Positions 48,501 to 60,600 of a stretch of DNA of 64,000 nucleotides are shown one piece after another; the stretch's first letter is position 1; each line of letters opens with the position of its first letter. Position numbers and translations under genes: made by a program. This stretch comes from Gorsachius magnificus (lineage: Eukaryota > Chordata > Aves > Pelecaniformes > Ardeidae), in NCBI GenBank assembly GCA_034008185.1, contig CM067082.1, forward strand, positions 9,098,984 through 9,162,983, given 5' to 3'. A model generated the notes under the pieces. That model saw nothing but the letters and a program-made list of their open reading frames with translations. It was not told the DNA's origin and did no database searches.

Positions 48501-51500
48501 TACATTTCTGATGCTACCTTTCTGAGCAAATGCCAGATGTTATTGATGGAGGGATACGATGTGATCTGGATTATCCCCTGTGCTCCATCTCTGACGTATT
48601 CACAAAAGAAAATGGTCAGTGAGAAAACGTTTATTAAAATGTCCTCCTTACTACTATGTGATCAAATCAGCTGATTTGCAGACTGACCCAAACATCCTTA
48701 CCGGTGGCAGTTCGTGCACCAAGGCCTGGCAGCACCAGCCTGTCACTGTTCAGGAATAACTCCAGATTTTGCAGTTTGGCTGTCCTAAACAGGGATGCTG
48801 AAGTTAAAAACACAACTTCAAGCAGACCAAAGGATGCTTGCCAAAGGATGCATCTCCCAGGAAAGGGCTGTGCATTTGTACAGTCTCTCTGCCAGATGCC
48901 CCATCTGCTTTGTCCTGGTTCCACCTACTGGCTGAACTATGTAGACAGCACAAGCGGAAACTCCTGTAGAGCCAACTCCAACACCACGCACCATCCTAAA
49001 TGATCCCATTAATCAAAATTATTTTAAAAGGCACCCCCAGGAGACTCACGTCCACATTCACAGAGTTGCAAACATCCTAATACTAACCTGACATAGCACA
49101 GTTCCCAGGGAAACACAGTGACTGGAGCTTAATAAAGAAGTAAAAATGAAAAGACAAAATGAAATATAAATAATCTATTAAGTAAAGCCACATCCCCTTC
49201 CATCCCTCGGTTACATCTCTGGGAAAGCATAGAGATTGCTGAGTTTCATGCCAGAACAGACAGAGGTTAACCACCCATAATGAATGTCAGAGACATGGGT
49301 GCATTAGCAATGAAAAACAGGACCTGGCTTACATCAGTGGGCTTAAACCAGGCCCTCAAGGTAGAAGTTTATTTCTTGATCTTTCTCAGTTGGAACTCCT
49401 GAGCTGAATATTGCTGAATATTTGCATTATTATTACACCCAAAACAGATGGGTCAACAAAGAGCCAGCTCTTCCAGCAAGATCAGCAGTAATCACAGTGC
49501 CATCAGGAATTCCTCACTATTATATTCTTGCTACAAATCCCTAAGTCCCCGTAAATGCTCATGAACTATCACAAGGTAATGCTAGTGACAAGTGAGTGAG
49601 CATCGGGACAGAGATATAGATCAGATTCTGCAGGACGTGTAATGGTAAAAGGAATATATGATTATTTGGGGCTAAGTTTCCCCAGAGCATGCATGAGCTT
49701 CTAGATATCTCATTAAAATTGATCCCAGACATGAAATCCCCAGAACATATTGTAAAATAACAGACTCTGAACCCAGCAAATATAAGACAGTTTTATAGAT
49801 GTCAGGTGCCAGCTGGATTTATTCTTGCTGTGCACTGTAGGCTGAGCAGAAATGAACGTTCTGCATGAAGCATAATATTCAATAGCCTGAGAAAATAAAA
49901 TATACACAGTGAGTCAACCATTAATATTTCTGTGGATCTATGAGTGATGAACAATCCACTTCCTATAACTTTATTTTGGGAAATACATCTGTGGGAAGAA
50001 TGTAGGCAGATGTTTGGAATGGTCTTTTCTAACTCAGTTTAGACAATTATGGAGTAAAGATTGCATACATTCACCTCTTTGCCAAAATATTGCTTATACT
50101 GGTAAACTCAGCGTGACCTCACATTTTCTTCACATTTTTCTGTGGAGTATTAAGAGGGAAGGGACTTGCCTGTTAGAAAGCAACCTGATGTTTCTGAATG
50201 TTTTCCTGGTAAGAGTAGCACTTGCTTAGAATAGGGTGACCTAAAATGTTTGGACATCATTAACAAATTGACACTGCCACCACAAACTCCACTAATCAGG
50301 ACATAAACCAGCATCGTTTCTGTGCACTAAGAACATTTTAATGTCTTGCACTGCACATGTTTGGTTTGTGCAGCTAATGAGCTCATTCAGTGAAACAAGC
50401 TTGAACTAGAGTTTGAAAAGTAACAAGGAACATCTGGAGGAGCTATGAGAAAAGTCTCCAGAAGGGGCAAGCAGACAGACTTCATTTTTAGGAAAATGGA
50501 AGGTGCATATGGGACATCCAAGGTCACAGGGTTACAAACCATCCTAAAACTGTACAGAACAAGCTGTTGACATATGAGCCACGAGCTGGGTAACAAAAGC
50601 AGTATCATCGTTCCAGCTCCAAGACAAGAGCAGACTGCTTTGGCAGAGGAATTACTTTGCAATTAGCCATGTTCTGCATTTGTTTATTTCCGATTTTTCA
50701 GTCATGGCCTTGAAATCAAAAGGAAGACGTCTTCTGTTCTCTAACTCCCTTGGGGACACTGTCCCAAGATGGGTAAAAAAGTAAAGTAAATAAAATTAAG
50801 AAGCTCCACTTATTTATGTTTTTCCCATGGCAAGAATAGCACAGATTTCATGGTATTTTTCAAAATAATTTTGGTTTTAATGATTTTCCTAATAAAAAGA
50901 GAAATCTGCATTTTCAGGTATCAACAATTTTCTGTTTTCTTTCCAATGCAGAGCATTTTGACTTGAAACGACTTTTCATTTTAAAATTTCATTGTTATTT
51001 AAATTCTTAAATCTGAAACACTTTGCTTGACCTAGTATCTGTACTTCCCTAGAGTTGCTGATGCACTGACAAAGTTATGCATCCCTATTTCCTTTACATA
51101 GCAATTTTCCTCCCGTGTCAAGTTTCCACTGCTATTTCCCCCAGCTTTGCCTTTCTGAGTTGATCACTTTATTTTCCAGCTGTCAAAGTATCTTCCTCCT
51201 TGAAATCCATACTAAGGGCTAGTTACTTGCTCTCATCTTGCCAGTGTTTAATAGTTTGTTCAGACGGAATTATGGAAAAGAATCTGGTCTTGGTGAAATC
51301 TCAATTAACTTCCTAGACTACAGTTCTGAATTCTCACTTTAAATGGGATATCAAGGAATTGGCAGTCCAAAGGACAGCAATCAAGATCATCAGAGACCTA
51401 AAGGTCATGACCCCTTGTCATGACAAGATGCTGAGGGAGCTGGGCTTGGGTAGTCCAGCAAAGAGGTTAACAGGTGATCTAGTATCAGTCCACTCTTCTC

Positions 51501-54500
51501 AGTGGTAGAAGAGGGTATTCTAATAGGCAGCAGCCACAAAATGTAGTTGGGGAGGTTTAGCCTGAATGCTAGGAAGGCAACTTCTTTGCTAGAAGAGCAG
51601 TGCAGCACTGGGACAGGTCACCCAGGGAGGCTCTGAATTCTCCATCCACAGCTGTTGGGTTAAAGACCTCCAGAGGGCACTGACAACCAGCATTTCTGGC
51701 AGCCTGTGAATGCATACCTTGCCAAAACCACATGTGGAATATGCCCATAAACCCAAAGGACCAAGAAGATCACAGAATCATAGAATCGTTTAGGTTGGAA
51801 AAGACCTTTAAGATCAAGTCCAACCGTTAACCTATCCCTGCCATCCCACCACTAAACCATGTCCCTAAACACCTTGTCTACCCATCTTTTAAATACCTCC
51901 AGGGATGGGGACTCGACCACTTCCCTGGGCAGCCCATTCCAATGCTTGACAACCCTTTCAGTGAAATTTTTTTTCCTAATGTCTAACCTAAACCTGCCCT
52001 GGTACAACTTCAGACCATTTCCCCTCATCCTATCGCCCGTTACCTGGGAGAAGAGGCCCATCCCCACCTCGCTACAGCCTCCTTTCAGGCAGTTGTAGAG
52101 GGCGATAAGGTCTCCCCTCAGCCTCCTCTTCTCCAGGCTGAACAACCCCAGGTCCCGCTGCTGCTCCTCATTAGATTTATGCTCCATACCCCTCACCAGC
52201 TTCGTTGCTCTCCTCTGGACATACTCCAGCGCCTCAGTGTCATTCTTGTAGTGAGAGGCCTAAAACTGAACACAGTATTCGAGGTGCACTTATTCCTGCA
52301 GCAAGTGCCAAAGCAGAGTGGCAGTATATAGAGTTCACAAATGATAAGAGGACATTAGAGGAGAAGTTTTGGTCCAAAAGGGGAGAAGGTATTACCAGGA
52401 AGATGGGAAGAGGAAGAACCTGCAAAATTCACCACTGGATAAAATCTCCCTCAACCAGGATCAAGTCCCATTCAAACCAGAGAGAATGGGAACAAGAGAT
52501 TAAGCACAGGATGAGAGATGCCCTCATAGCCTCCAGAAACCTCACTGACCCTTGTTCAACAAGTATAATAATATCACTGTACTTGGAGGCCCTGGGATAC
52601 TTTCATATCTGTATTGTGAATGACTCAGCTGATATCACCAACTGTGAGATCCCCTGAGAATAAACAGATAAGCTTCCAAAGATCACGGACTGATGCTTAT
52701 TGCACTGAACTTTCCATACACAGAAACTTCTGTGCAGGAGTCTACTAAATCATTGGTGCTCACCGCATGCAGGTGGAAATGAGTACACAACGTGCTAGAC
52801 AGTGGAAAACCAGTTCCCATGATTGGTACAGATGACATGGAGTTACTGATAATGTTATGGCAAATACAGAGTTTAGTTTTCTTTTAAAAGGCTACAGCAG
52901 TGTAAAGGAACCTTAGCATCTGTATACGAAAATAAGACTCTTTTTTTTAAATCTAGGAGTTATTAGGTAAGTGGGTTTGATTACACTAATTTGGACAGAT
53001 ATAGGGAAGACTCAAGAGATGGCAAGAGCTGCACCCCTCCTCATCAGTGACTGTGCACAGTGTGCAAAGTCTGACAGGAGAAAACCCAAGGGGGTAATTA
53101 TTTATGGTGTTAAAAACTTACTGAGCTAGGAACAGTAGTATTTAAATTAAGGAGGGGAAACAGGAGTTGAAGACAATGGGATGCATCCAGACAGCAAGAG
53201 GTTGGAATGATATTCTGAACAAGTGTCAGGCATCTGGACATCTCTGAAAGCAGGTCTATAGGGGTTCTAAGATGTATGGGAAGCAAATGAGTGCCGTTAT
53301 CACACTGAGGGTGCAGAGGCAAAAGAGACTCACATAGTCAGGAGACAAACCACAAAACCTCCCTGCAAGTTAAAGTCATATGAAATGGTCAAGGCAGGGT
53401 GGGGAGGGGAACCACGAACATGAAATAACCAGAGTGCCCATGTTGTGACGAAGAGGAAAAGGGAACTGAACACCTTCTACCTCCTCCCCCATCAAACTCT
53501 ATGGGCATCTCATCACAGCTGCAGCGGGGGAGAAACAGCACCATAGCCTATGCTACTTCCAGCAGTCAGGTTTTCTGTCTTCATTACAGAAGTCCCTTCT
53601 GCCTCTTTCAAAATCCTAGAAAATATTCCCATTACATTACTCTGAGTGATATAAACTGATTCACAGAAATAGATGCCTATCCAGATAATCTACTTCAGGT
53701 TCAAGGATCTGAAGGAAAGTATAAACCAATACATAGCACAGAGCAGATGCTGCTTTAAATCTCTTCTTCAAGGAATTGAAGTATTGAATTCCCTGGGGAT
53801 ACATTATCTTCCTAATCTGTGTTCTTCCTAGAGCTGATGTCAAGATTTTAACCATATTACAGGGTACCAATGTCAAACAGCTGCCTCTTAAAATCCCCCC
53901 CAACAGATTTAGTTAGACGTTTTGTTACTGCATTTTAGAATGTGCCGAAAAGGGTCTCAAAAAGGAAATCTGAAGTCACTTTGCAGCAGTCATATCTGAT
54001 GTCTAAAAGGGGGAGCAAGCAGCAGAATGATGAGCACACACTTCTGAACACTTTTTCTTCTGACTCAAAAAGCAAAAATCCACAGAACAAGAACACACAC
54101 ACACACACACAAGGACTAGAGGCTCTTAAATAAAACCAGTAAATTCAATAGAAATGTAGCTGCAAGCGCTGGATGAGTTCAGATGTACAGAACATGGCTG
54201 GAAGGGACTCTGTGCCCACACACGCCAGGTAGACAGCAAGCCAGAAACATGGTGACCCATAAGCTAGAGAAATGATGGATGCTGTAAGCTCATGTTAATG
54301 TTAAAGTGAGATCAGAAGAAACGACCTTGCCAAACTTACAGTGAGATCATTTAGCAAGAGTGTGGTGATTAGCTAGAGGCCTCCTTTTCCCAAGCTTTGC
54401 TGAGCTTATCTGCCCCAAATCCCTGGAACAAACCCAGCCTAACTGAAGGAATTTACTGGCTCAACATAAGGAGCAGAGACATTACTTGCCAAAACATGTA

Positions 54501-57500
54501 TACAAAGACCCTTCATGTTGGAGATCATGAGAGCTAAAGCTATGAGGACGGAAGAAACCAGTAAACAAATCTGGAATCTGTTAACTTTTCTAGATGATAG
54601 TCAAGTCCCTGAAGTGGATTGGAGTAGAGGTTTTGTAAGCAGAAAGGAGGGAGACTGCAAATTGAGTACACTCAATGTATTCATCATCGGATGTACCAGA
54701 TCCAGAACACTCCTGTGCTAAGTTTTTTATGATCTGTTACAACAGATAAGCCTGCCCAAATAGTTTATAGTCTACCAAAAGGAGAAGGGTGGAATGAAGC
54801 ATCTTATGTCTTTGACATCTGGGAAACTAAGATCTAGTGATAGTCTTAACCAGATTCTCAGCTCAGTCTCCATGGTAGTCAGGGGTGCAATGTCGTAGAG
54901 TACCTGAGCCTAAGGGACATGCAAAAGAACATCAGAATTCCACAAACTGAATGCCACCTAGTATGAAACTAATCCCTTAAAGCTGGCACCAATCTGATAT
55001 AAATCAGTTCTTCGTAAGAGGCTCTGACCTATCTGGGGGTCAATGCCATCACTGCTTTCGGTCAAATGAAAAAATAATAAAGCAATTCCAAAGAGGTCAT
55101 CTAATAAGACAAAGCTTTACCAACAGAAAAACCACAACGTGTTTTTCATATTACTATTATTATTATTATTATTATTTTTTTGAATGCTGCCATTAACTTC
55201 ACCTGAGCTACAGGCTCAAGCAACAAACCAACCAACCTTCCCTTCTTCCTTAAGAAAGAAAAAAAGTTCTGTTTTCAAGACAAGTCCATCAGGAGGGCAA
55301 AATTTTGGAATACACAACCATCTGAGGGTCAGTTCTTCCTATTTAAGACAGAAAAATAACTTTTTTCTTATCAGTGAATGTAGAAGTTCCTCAGTTCTTA
55401 CATGACCAAGAGGATATCTGATCAACTTTGCCCCAGAAAAGGCAAGAAAGAAAAGAATCCCCCTTGCAAGAAATATTCACTTTTGTTTATCTAGGAACAT
55501 AGCTGGAGAGGAGAGTGGGAGGAAATCAGTTTTGATTGGGACCTGGAGGTGCCAATGCAGTAAGAATTACAAAGAAGACCACTAAAACGAGCCAGTGTAA
55601 GCAGCTTGTTTTTAACAGTAGTTGCTTAAGAGAAGGGAAGTTCCTTTCTAATGCAGACCACATAGCCACACTGCTATTGCACATGGATGCAGCTTGTTTG
55701 CTTCTCGTAGTCACTGCAAAGGATAAATTGCAGCCAGAACAGCATGACTAAAATATGAATGTCTTAAAAGAATATTGATACTAATGAAATGCAGATGATT
55801 TGCACAGCCAAGTTAATTGAGAGCTAGTCAACAAATTAAAGCCACTGACAATCAAGTGCATATGCAAAATTACTCCAAAAATGTCCCTGGGCAAATCACC
55901 GGCTCACTGTTCAGCGTTGTAAAAGATTTCAGATTTGGTTACAAGCAGCCGCCGCATTTGCAAGACGCTCAGTAGGTCAGTGGGATGTTCTGCACTGGTG
56001 AGATGATGTGTAAAAGGCCTCACTCAGCTTCTCCATGCAACTGGCTGAGCTCACAGCTGCTGGATGCAAACCCTGGGCAGCAGAGGAGACCATTGCACTG
56101 ACTGCCCAAGGGACTTGGTAACTCTTTTAGATAAAATGCCTAACTTCAGGGCTGCTAAAGGTAGGGAAGGTAAACTCTAGATTGAAGGACTAGGGCGTGA
56201 CTTTGCTATTTGAACTCAGCTTTTAGCCTCTCTGCATCTGCAGAACAGGGGTGGTAATGCTTCTTTTGCTACAAGAAACAACCCTGAAGACTGTGAGCTG
56301 CCCAGACCGTTGAGGAACATGCATCTGCCATTAAGGGAGATGGCAGACAGAGAATAAGGGCAAGGGAGATCCCAAGAGAGTTCCTCTATGAAGATATCAG
56401 TGTGGATGGGGAGAGGTAGGAAAGCCAGAGATGCTAAAAGGTCTATAGGCCTGTGGTTATGGTGGTGATGTGCCTGGGAAGAACAAACTTTTACCCACTC
56501 ACCCATAGAAAAATCAGTATTCGTCTTGTAGCATATGAATTTTGCTGAACATGACTTTCAGAGGTGTCCAGAGGACTTCAAATGCAGGGAGACACCACAG
56601 CTGAGCACCTTCAACCCATCTACTTTAGCAAAAAGATGAGATTTCTCCATTTTGTCCACCTAAGAGGAATGGTTATCTAAGAGCCAGCATACTCCTCAGC
56701 CTGGATACACTTGTATCTCCAGTAGCAGAGAGGTTTCGCTCAGGATGCCACAGACAGTCACAGCCAGGTCACCACCCATGGATGTGATACCACAGATGCC
56801 ATCAATTAAATAGCCATACAACACCAGAATGAAAACAGACACAGATATGATGAAGGTTTTGTTCTGGTATGAAGGGCTGAAATACCCTTGGCATGTAATT
56901 TATCCCAAGCTGAAGTCCACTAAACACTTTCTCATCTCATGCAATAGAAATTCTCTTTACAGAATTTTAGTATATTCCCTGCCAAGGAATTTATTGATTG
57001 CATTTTAATTACTGCTCATTAAACTTGGAAAGTATCATTACTTTCTCCTCCACGAACACGAAACCAAGAAGTTGCAAAGGAGAGAAGTGTTTTCACCAAA
57101 AGAAAGAGGAAATCCTGTTCTTTTCGAATAAAGTGTTAAACCACAACAGGATGTGAAATGTGTGGGGATGTGCAAAAAAAAAAAAAAAAAAGAAGAAGAA
57201 AAAGAAGGCTGCTCTGGACAGAGACAAGAGGGGAAATTTGCTTCAAGGAGAGAAACCGGTGATGCTGAAGCATCACAACTGAAAGATTTGAAGGGTTAAA
57301 CTGTCTGTTTACTGAGCCATCCAGTAGGAAACACACAGCTGTATCAACAGGAGAGTGGGATCTGGAGTCAGAAGTGCATTTTTTAACTTGTCCTTTTCTT
57401 CCTCAAATCTTCCAACAAGATTAACAGTTGAGATTTAATACAAAAAAGAAAGACCTCGGTTGTGCAAGTTCTGCAGCAACGAAGTACAGAGAAGGGAGCG

Positions 57501-57550
57501 AGCGGGCTGCAGTGTGCTGGCAGCTGGATGGCACTTACCAGCAATAGCAT
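36261..57550 (-). CDS. CCN4: CCN4 (WISP1), WNT-inducible secreted matricellular protein
   Basis: Minus-strand gene. Four secure exons join to 1032 nt (343 residues plus stop), and a probable first exon adds MLLL, giving about 347 residues against 367 in human. Domains follow the CCN order, one per exon: IGFBP, VWC, TSP1 and C-terminal cystine knot. The CCN family is secreted and binds integrins, proteoglycans and growth factors; CCN4 is induced by WNT/beta-catenin signalling and acts in bone and connective tissue. The match to human CCN4 is close, for example [36 protein letters not shown] and [18 protein letters not shown]. The CT domain rules out CCN5. All splice sites in the four secure exons are GT-AG. 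No break is seen. Confidence 0.95.
37092..37285 (-). CDS. CCN4: CCN4 exon 4, thrombospondin type 1 domain
   Basis: Minus-strand acceptor tctgcag, donor aag/gtgggg, 194 nt. It encodes [19 protein letters not shown] then [20 protein letters not shown] and [19 protein letters not shown]. The WSPCSKTCG motif is the TSP1 signature. The N-terminal linker differs from human, as expected for this variable region. Confidence 0.97.
37286..39031 (-). other. CCN4: CCN4 intron 3
   Basis: 1746 bp, GT-AG. It contains an AT-rich low-complexity tract at 37938-37985 and a short A-tract at 38727-38741. No other feature seen. Confidence 0.9.
39032..39289 (-). CDS. CCN4: CCN4 exon 3, von Willebrand factor type C domain
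   Basis: Minus-strand acceptor cttccag, donor gcag/gtatgg, 258 nt. It encodes [20 protein letters not shown], then [20 protein letters not shown] and [20 protein letters not shown]. Ten cysteines fit the VWC pattern. NCT in YNCTC is a potential N-glycosylation site shared with human. The tail [14 protein letters not shown] forms the variable hinge that proteases cut in CCN proteins. Confidence 0.97.
39290..43085 (-). other. CCN4: CCN4 intron 2
   Basis: 3796 bp, GT-AG. No transposon, RNA gene or supported coding region seen. Plus-strand open frames here are short and unrecognised. Confidence 0.85.
43086..43365 (-). CDS. CCN4: CCN4 exon 2, IGFBP domain
   Basis: Minus-strand acceptor tttgtag, donor gcac/gtaagt, 280 nt. 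It starts [20 protein letters not shown], then [17 protein letters not shown], the IGFBP hallmark variant GCDCCKTC, and [16 protein letters not shown]. It is phase 0 at its 5' end, so the upstream exon must end on a whole codon. The STTM segment aligns with human PTTM; the threonine-rich N-terminus is otherwise diverged. Confidence 0.97.
44400..44452 (+). repeat. A/T low-complexity tract
   Basis: Composed almost only of A and T, as runs of A with TAA and TTTAA. Inside CCN4 intron 1. Confidence 0.85.
46533..46604 (-). mobile_element. CR1 LINE 3'-end fragment
   Basis: tcatagaatcatagaatg, then ggttggaagggacccctaga and catctagtccaacccc, the reverse complement of the CR1 3' end. Inside CCN4 intron 1. 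Confidence 0.9.
51345..51680 (+). mobile_element. old diverged CR1 fragment
   Basis: Recognisable but degraded CR1 blocks: caaaggacagcaatcaagat, gagggagctgggcttgg, ggaggtttagcctgaatgct and gcactgggacaggtcaccca. It is older than the neighbouring minus-strand copy and points towards it. Confidence 0.75.
51774..52295 (-). mobile_element. CR1 LINE 3' fragment, about 520 bp
   Basis: On the minus strand it carries all the usual CR1 3' blocks and ends in atagaatca-type repeats at its low-coordinate end. An almost uninterrupted minus-strand frame (51852-52196) shows it is relatively young, but it is only a fragment of the element. Confidence 0.95.
54093..54111 (+). repeat. (AC)9 microsatellite
   Basis: Perfect AC dinucleotide run in CCN4 intron 1. 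Confidence 0.9.
55154..55176 (+). repeat. (TTA)n microsatellite
   Basis: About seven TTA/ATT units followed by a T-tract, in CCN4 intron 1. Confidence 0.9.
57174..57207 (+). repeat. A18 tract with GAA repeats
   Basis: Eighteen A followed by GAA-type units, about 330 bp inside the intron from the probable first CCN4 exon. Confidence 0.85.
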
Positions 57551-57605
57551 CCACTTCCCAGGCCACCATGAAGAAATAAAGCCTACTCAAAGTTCAAGGA
57601 AGTCT
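57539..57605 (-). CDS. CCN4: probable CCN4 exon 1 with start codon (coding 57539-57550)
   Basis: On the minus strand, atgctattgctg/gtaagt gives a strong donor ending on a whole codon, which is exactly the phase exon 2 needs. The joined start reads [22 protein letters not shown] could serve as a very short hydrophobic signal core, with a possible AIA/Q cleavage. The two codons before the ATG read aag tgg (KW), echoing the human start MRW, so the ancestral start may have been the ggg codon just upstream. An earlier out-of-frame ATG lies at 57567-57569. The 5' limit is inferred from the TATA box. The assignment rests on phase, donor and promoter motifs, not on a long protein match. Confidence 0.5.
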
Positions 57606-57633
57606 CACAGGATGGGAATTTACTGGTTTGAGG

Positions 57634-57641
57634 AATTTATA
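57634..57641 (-). promoter_or_regulatory. CCN4: TATA box of the probable CCN4 promoter
   Basis: Minus-strand TATAAATT in a GGGCC-TATAAATT-CC context. Initiation would be expected near 57605-57610, leaving a 5'UTR of roughly 55 nt before the in-frame ATG. Confidence 0.5.
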
Positions 57642-57657
57642 GGCCCTAAGGTTGAGC

Positions 57658-57664
57658 TGAGTCA
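57658..57664. promoter_or_regulatory. CCN4: AP-1 site TGAGTCA
   Basis: Perfect consensus AP-1 heptamer 17 bp upstream of the TATA box. AP-1 control is well known in the CCN family. No convincing TCF/LEF cluster was seen nearby, although human CCN4 responds to beta-catenin. Confidence 0.45.
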
Positions 57665-60600
57665 GAAGCAGCCAAGGCACTGAGGACCAGACCTCCCATG
57701 ACTGTCCATCTCTCAACATACACCCCCATATTTTGCCTGGCCTCCAGGCCAGTTTCCTCCTCCCTCCTCTACTCTCCTAGGCTGAATAACCCTATGAAGT
57801 TACAATTTTGATTTCCTATTTCTCTGTTTTTTCAGCCAAGATCACAGCCTCAGAGGAGTGTCCAAGTCTCATTGGTTTCAATTTGGATTCAGTCACAAAG
57901 TAGAGAAAAACAGGTATTAGAACACTTGTGTGGATCTGGTCTCAGGTTCCTGTCTCTACACAGAGCTCCCATTAGCTTTCCAAGAAAACAGTTGAATTCA
58001 GCATTTTAATTGTAACATACAAAAGCTTTTCTTTCCCCCTCCACTCTGTTTCTGTTACAGAAACTATCTGTTGATGTAATGTCTAAGCCTGGGTTAATGA
58101 TCATTGTCTGAAACTCCTCTAGCTCATCAGAGCCATAGGAAAAGGCAGAAAATGCATTTGGCTTTACCAGAAGGTGAGAACAAAAATGTGAGTTTTGTTA
58201 CTCACATGGCACTTGGGGTATCCCTCCTCCTTGGCCTCTTTTATTGGGAAAAACAAAACACAAAGACACAAGCAAGCAAACCTTTTGCAAAGAGACCAAT
58301 GCAAAATGAGAAGGGACAACATTTTTTTTTCCCCAATACACTAATTTTGTTAGCCAACACCTAATAATTTCAAGCCTGCTACAAACTGCAGTGTGGTTGA
58401 GGGGGGTTTAGGGTTGACCCTTGGGAGACCAGGGTCTCACACCCCGTATTCACAGAGCCCACAACCATTAACCCCCCAAACCAGAAAGGAACAGATACTG
58501 CCTGCTTTTTAGTGGCTTTTCGGAAGAGGATGCCTGGTTTTTAAATTCACTCTGCTACATTTTTGTCCAATTTTTCATCTTCAGGAGTCATTTAGATCCA
58601 TACCCTGGGGTTTTTTTCAGGTGATTACCCAATTCAGGGTACGTGTTGATCTAACGTTTCATGCAGTAGATCTTAAAAGCATCAAACAATCCGTATAGGT
58701 AGCAGTCTGGCAAAAAACGAGTGAAAACTGTAGGGAGTGTACATCACTTAAGCTCTAATAGCATTAGAAGGAAATAAGATGACCACAAAAAATGATGAGA
58801 TTAAAAGATACAAAAAAGCACTGGGGCTTTCCTCAGGCAGAGGCTGAAAAGCCAGGGCAACTCCTAGCAGGCAGCAGGCACATTCATAACATTAAGATCA
58901 TTAAGAATAACTACTATTCAAATACCTCATATAGATTTATTCAACATTAGTGAGAAGGTAATAAAAGAATGGTTTTGTTCCAAAACAGTGCTTCTTCAGC
59001 ACTGAACTGGGGTTCAAGTGGAAGTTCCCATTCACAGATGCTCTGAGATCTTCTCTGCAGCTCCAAATTCAAGAGGAGTTTCTTTTTAATAATTTTGCTA
59101 CTTGACAGCAATCTTTAAAGCAAGCCTTGAATTCAGATTCAAAATAATCACCTTGATGTTCTCTCACAGTCGTCAAGTTTCCTTTGTCTATGTTGGTCTG
59201 GATTTGCATGGAGTGCCACATTTAAAATGCTATGGACTCGGTATGGGAAGGATCCTTCTTTTGGCTGCTAGCTCATGGCTAGGAACATCTTTCCCTTTCT
59301 GAAAATCAGCAGGGCTTGGCCCAGAATATTTGGCTTGGAAGACTTGGATAAAGTTGGTTAAGCCCTCATGTAAGCTGAGGGCTATTGCATTGCAACACGG
59401 TTTTGCAGCAGGTATTTGCCCATCTCCTGCTCAGGAGACCACCTGAGGCTGTGGGTGCATGGGCAACTGGGTCTTAGCTTAACTGCCTTGCCCAGCCCCA
59501 TGCTGTAGCCCTGAGAAACAGCATGTCCTTGATGATGACAGGATAACAGCATGGGGTTCTCTCACCCACGTTTTAGTTGCCCATAGCTGTGGCTGAGCAG
59601 AGCATCAAGGATGAGGAACCAGCAGGATCGCAGGGAGAGACAGCCAAGGGGCGCTTGGAGAAAAGACCACCCATGTAAGTCTCCCATGTGAGCCTTGAGA
59701 GATGAACTGATCCAAAAAAAAAAACTTTTCTAAGGGGCATTTGCTTTTTTAGCAAGAACCGAGGCAGGGCAGCAGGCAGTGGAGTGATGGCTGCAGACAG
59801 CATCTCATCATGAAAAAGGAGGAGGGGGTGGTGGCGAGACCTTGAACAAGGGGAACATGCTGTTCCTGAAGAACTGGCCCAAAAACAGCAACAAGAGCAA
59901 ACTCAGGAGATGGGAAGGAGGGGGCTCAGAAGAGGTGGAAGCCAGCTGTCAAGCCAACCTGGGCTTTACACAACTAACATTATTCCAGACATGCTTGAGG
60001 CTCAGATCCTGTTTTAATATGCAACAGAAAGCCCCCCAAAACATCTGTACCTTCCCACCCCATCCCAAACAAAAGCTGACACATTGCAAATGGGGAAGGA
60101 AGAAAAAAAGAGAGGCCAGTAGATTTGCTGTTGGCTTTTACAAGGCTTTGGGGACAAAACCATTGCTTTCAAATTAAATATAATGGAAACAACAAGCAGG
60201 GAAAATAGAACACCTCCTGGCATAAATTCATGAAGAAAAAAGGAGTGAAGTTATTAGTATAGGAAAATTATGTATTGTGCTGGAGAACGAATCCTCCTGC
60301 CCTTGAAGTCAATGGAAACAGAACTGAAATTCAGGGCTTCGGTAAAAAAGATGCCAGAGAATGAACGTAAAGGAAGTGGTGCAAGCAGTAAATGTGAAGG
60401 CTGATATACCCAGAGGTATCAGCTCTCTGGATGGACGTGCTTGCATAGCACTGGCAAGGGCAAGCAGACCAAGCCATGGTCTGCTTCTAGGAGGGATTGC
60501 TCATGGTGGAAAGGAACACCTTTCATGGGGAGGAAATTATTGAATAACCCTGTTTTAACCTGGGGGCCAAGAGATGAAGTGACTGTCCCAAAGGCAGACA

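Larger units (their letters stand above)
43366..57538 (-). other. CCN4: CCN4 intron 1 (probable), 14.2 kb
   Basis: Large first intron, as in mammals. It contains three CR1 relics (46.5, 51.4 and 51.8-52.3 kb), AC, TTA and A/GAA simple repeats, and AT-rich low complexity at 44400-44452. Open frames of up to 150 codons occur, but they fall in CR1 or show no similarity to known proteins. Confidence 0.65.

Noticed and set aside
51852..52196. 114-codon minus-strand frame that looks protein-like
   Set aside because: It is the CR1 3' region in its own sense; the same text recurs at 32654-32863.
52205..52657. 150-codon plus-strand frame
   Set aside because: It begins in the antisense of a CR1 element and runs into intron DNA; no domain or signal is seen.
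53942..54133. 63-codon lysine/serine-rich plus-strand frame
   Set aside because: Its end is the AC microsatellite; composition explains the frame and there is no other support.
57567..57569. Earlier ATG on the minus strand as the CCN4 start
   Set aside because: Joined to exon 2 it reads a different frame from the IGFBP domain. Kept only as an upstream out-of-frame ATG.
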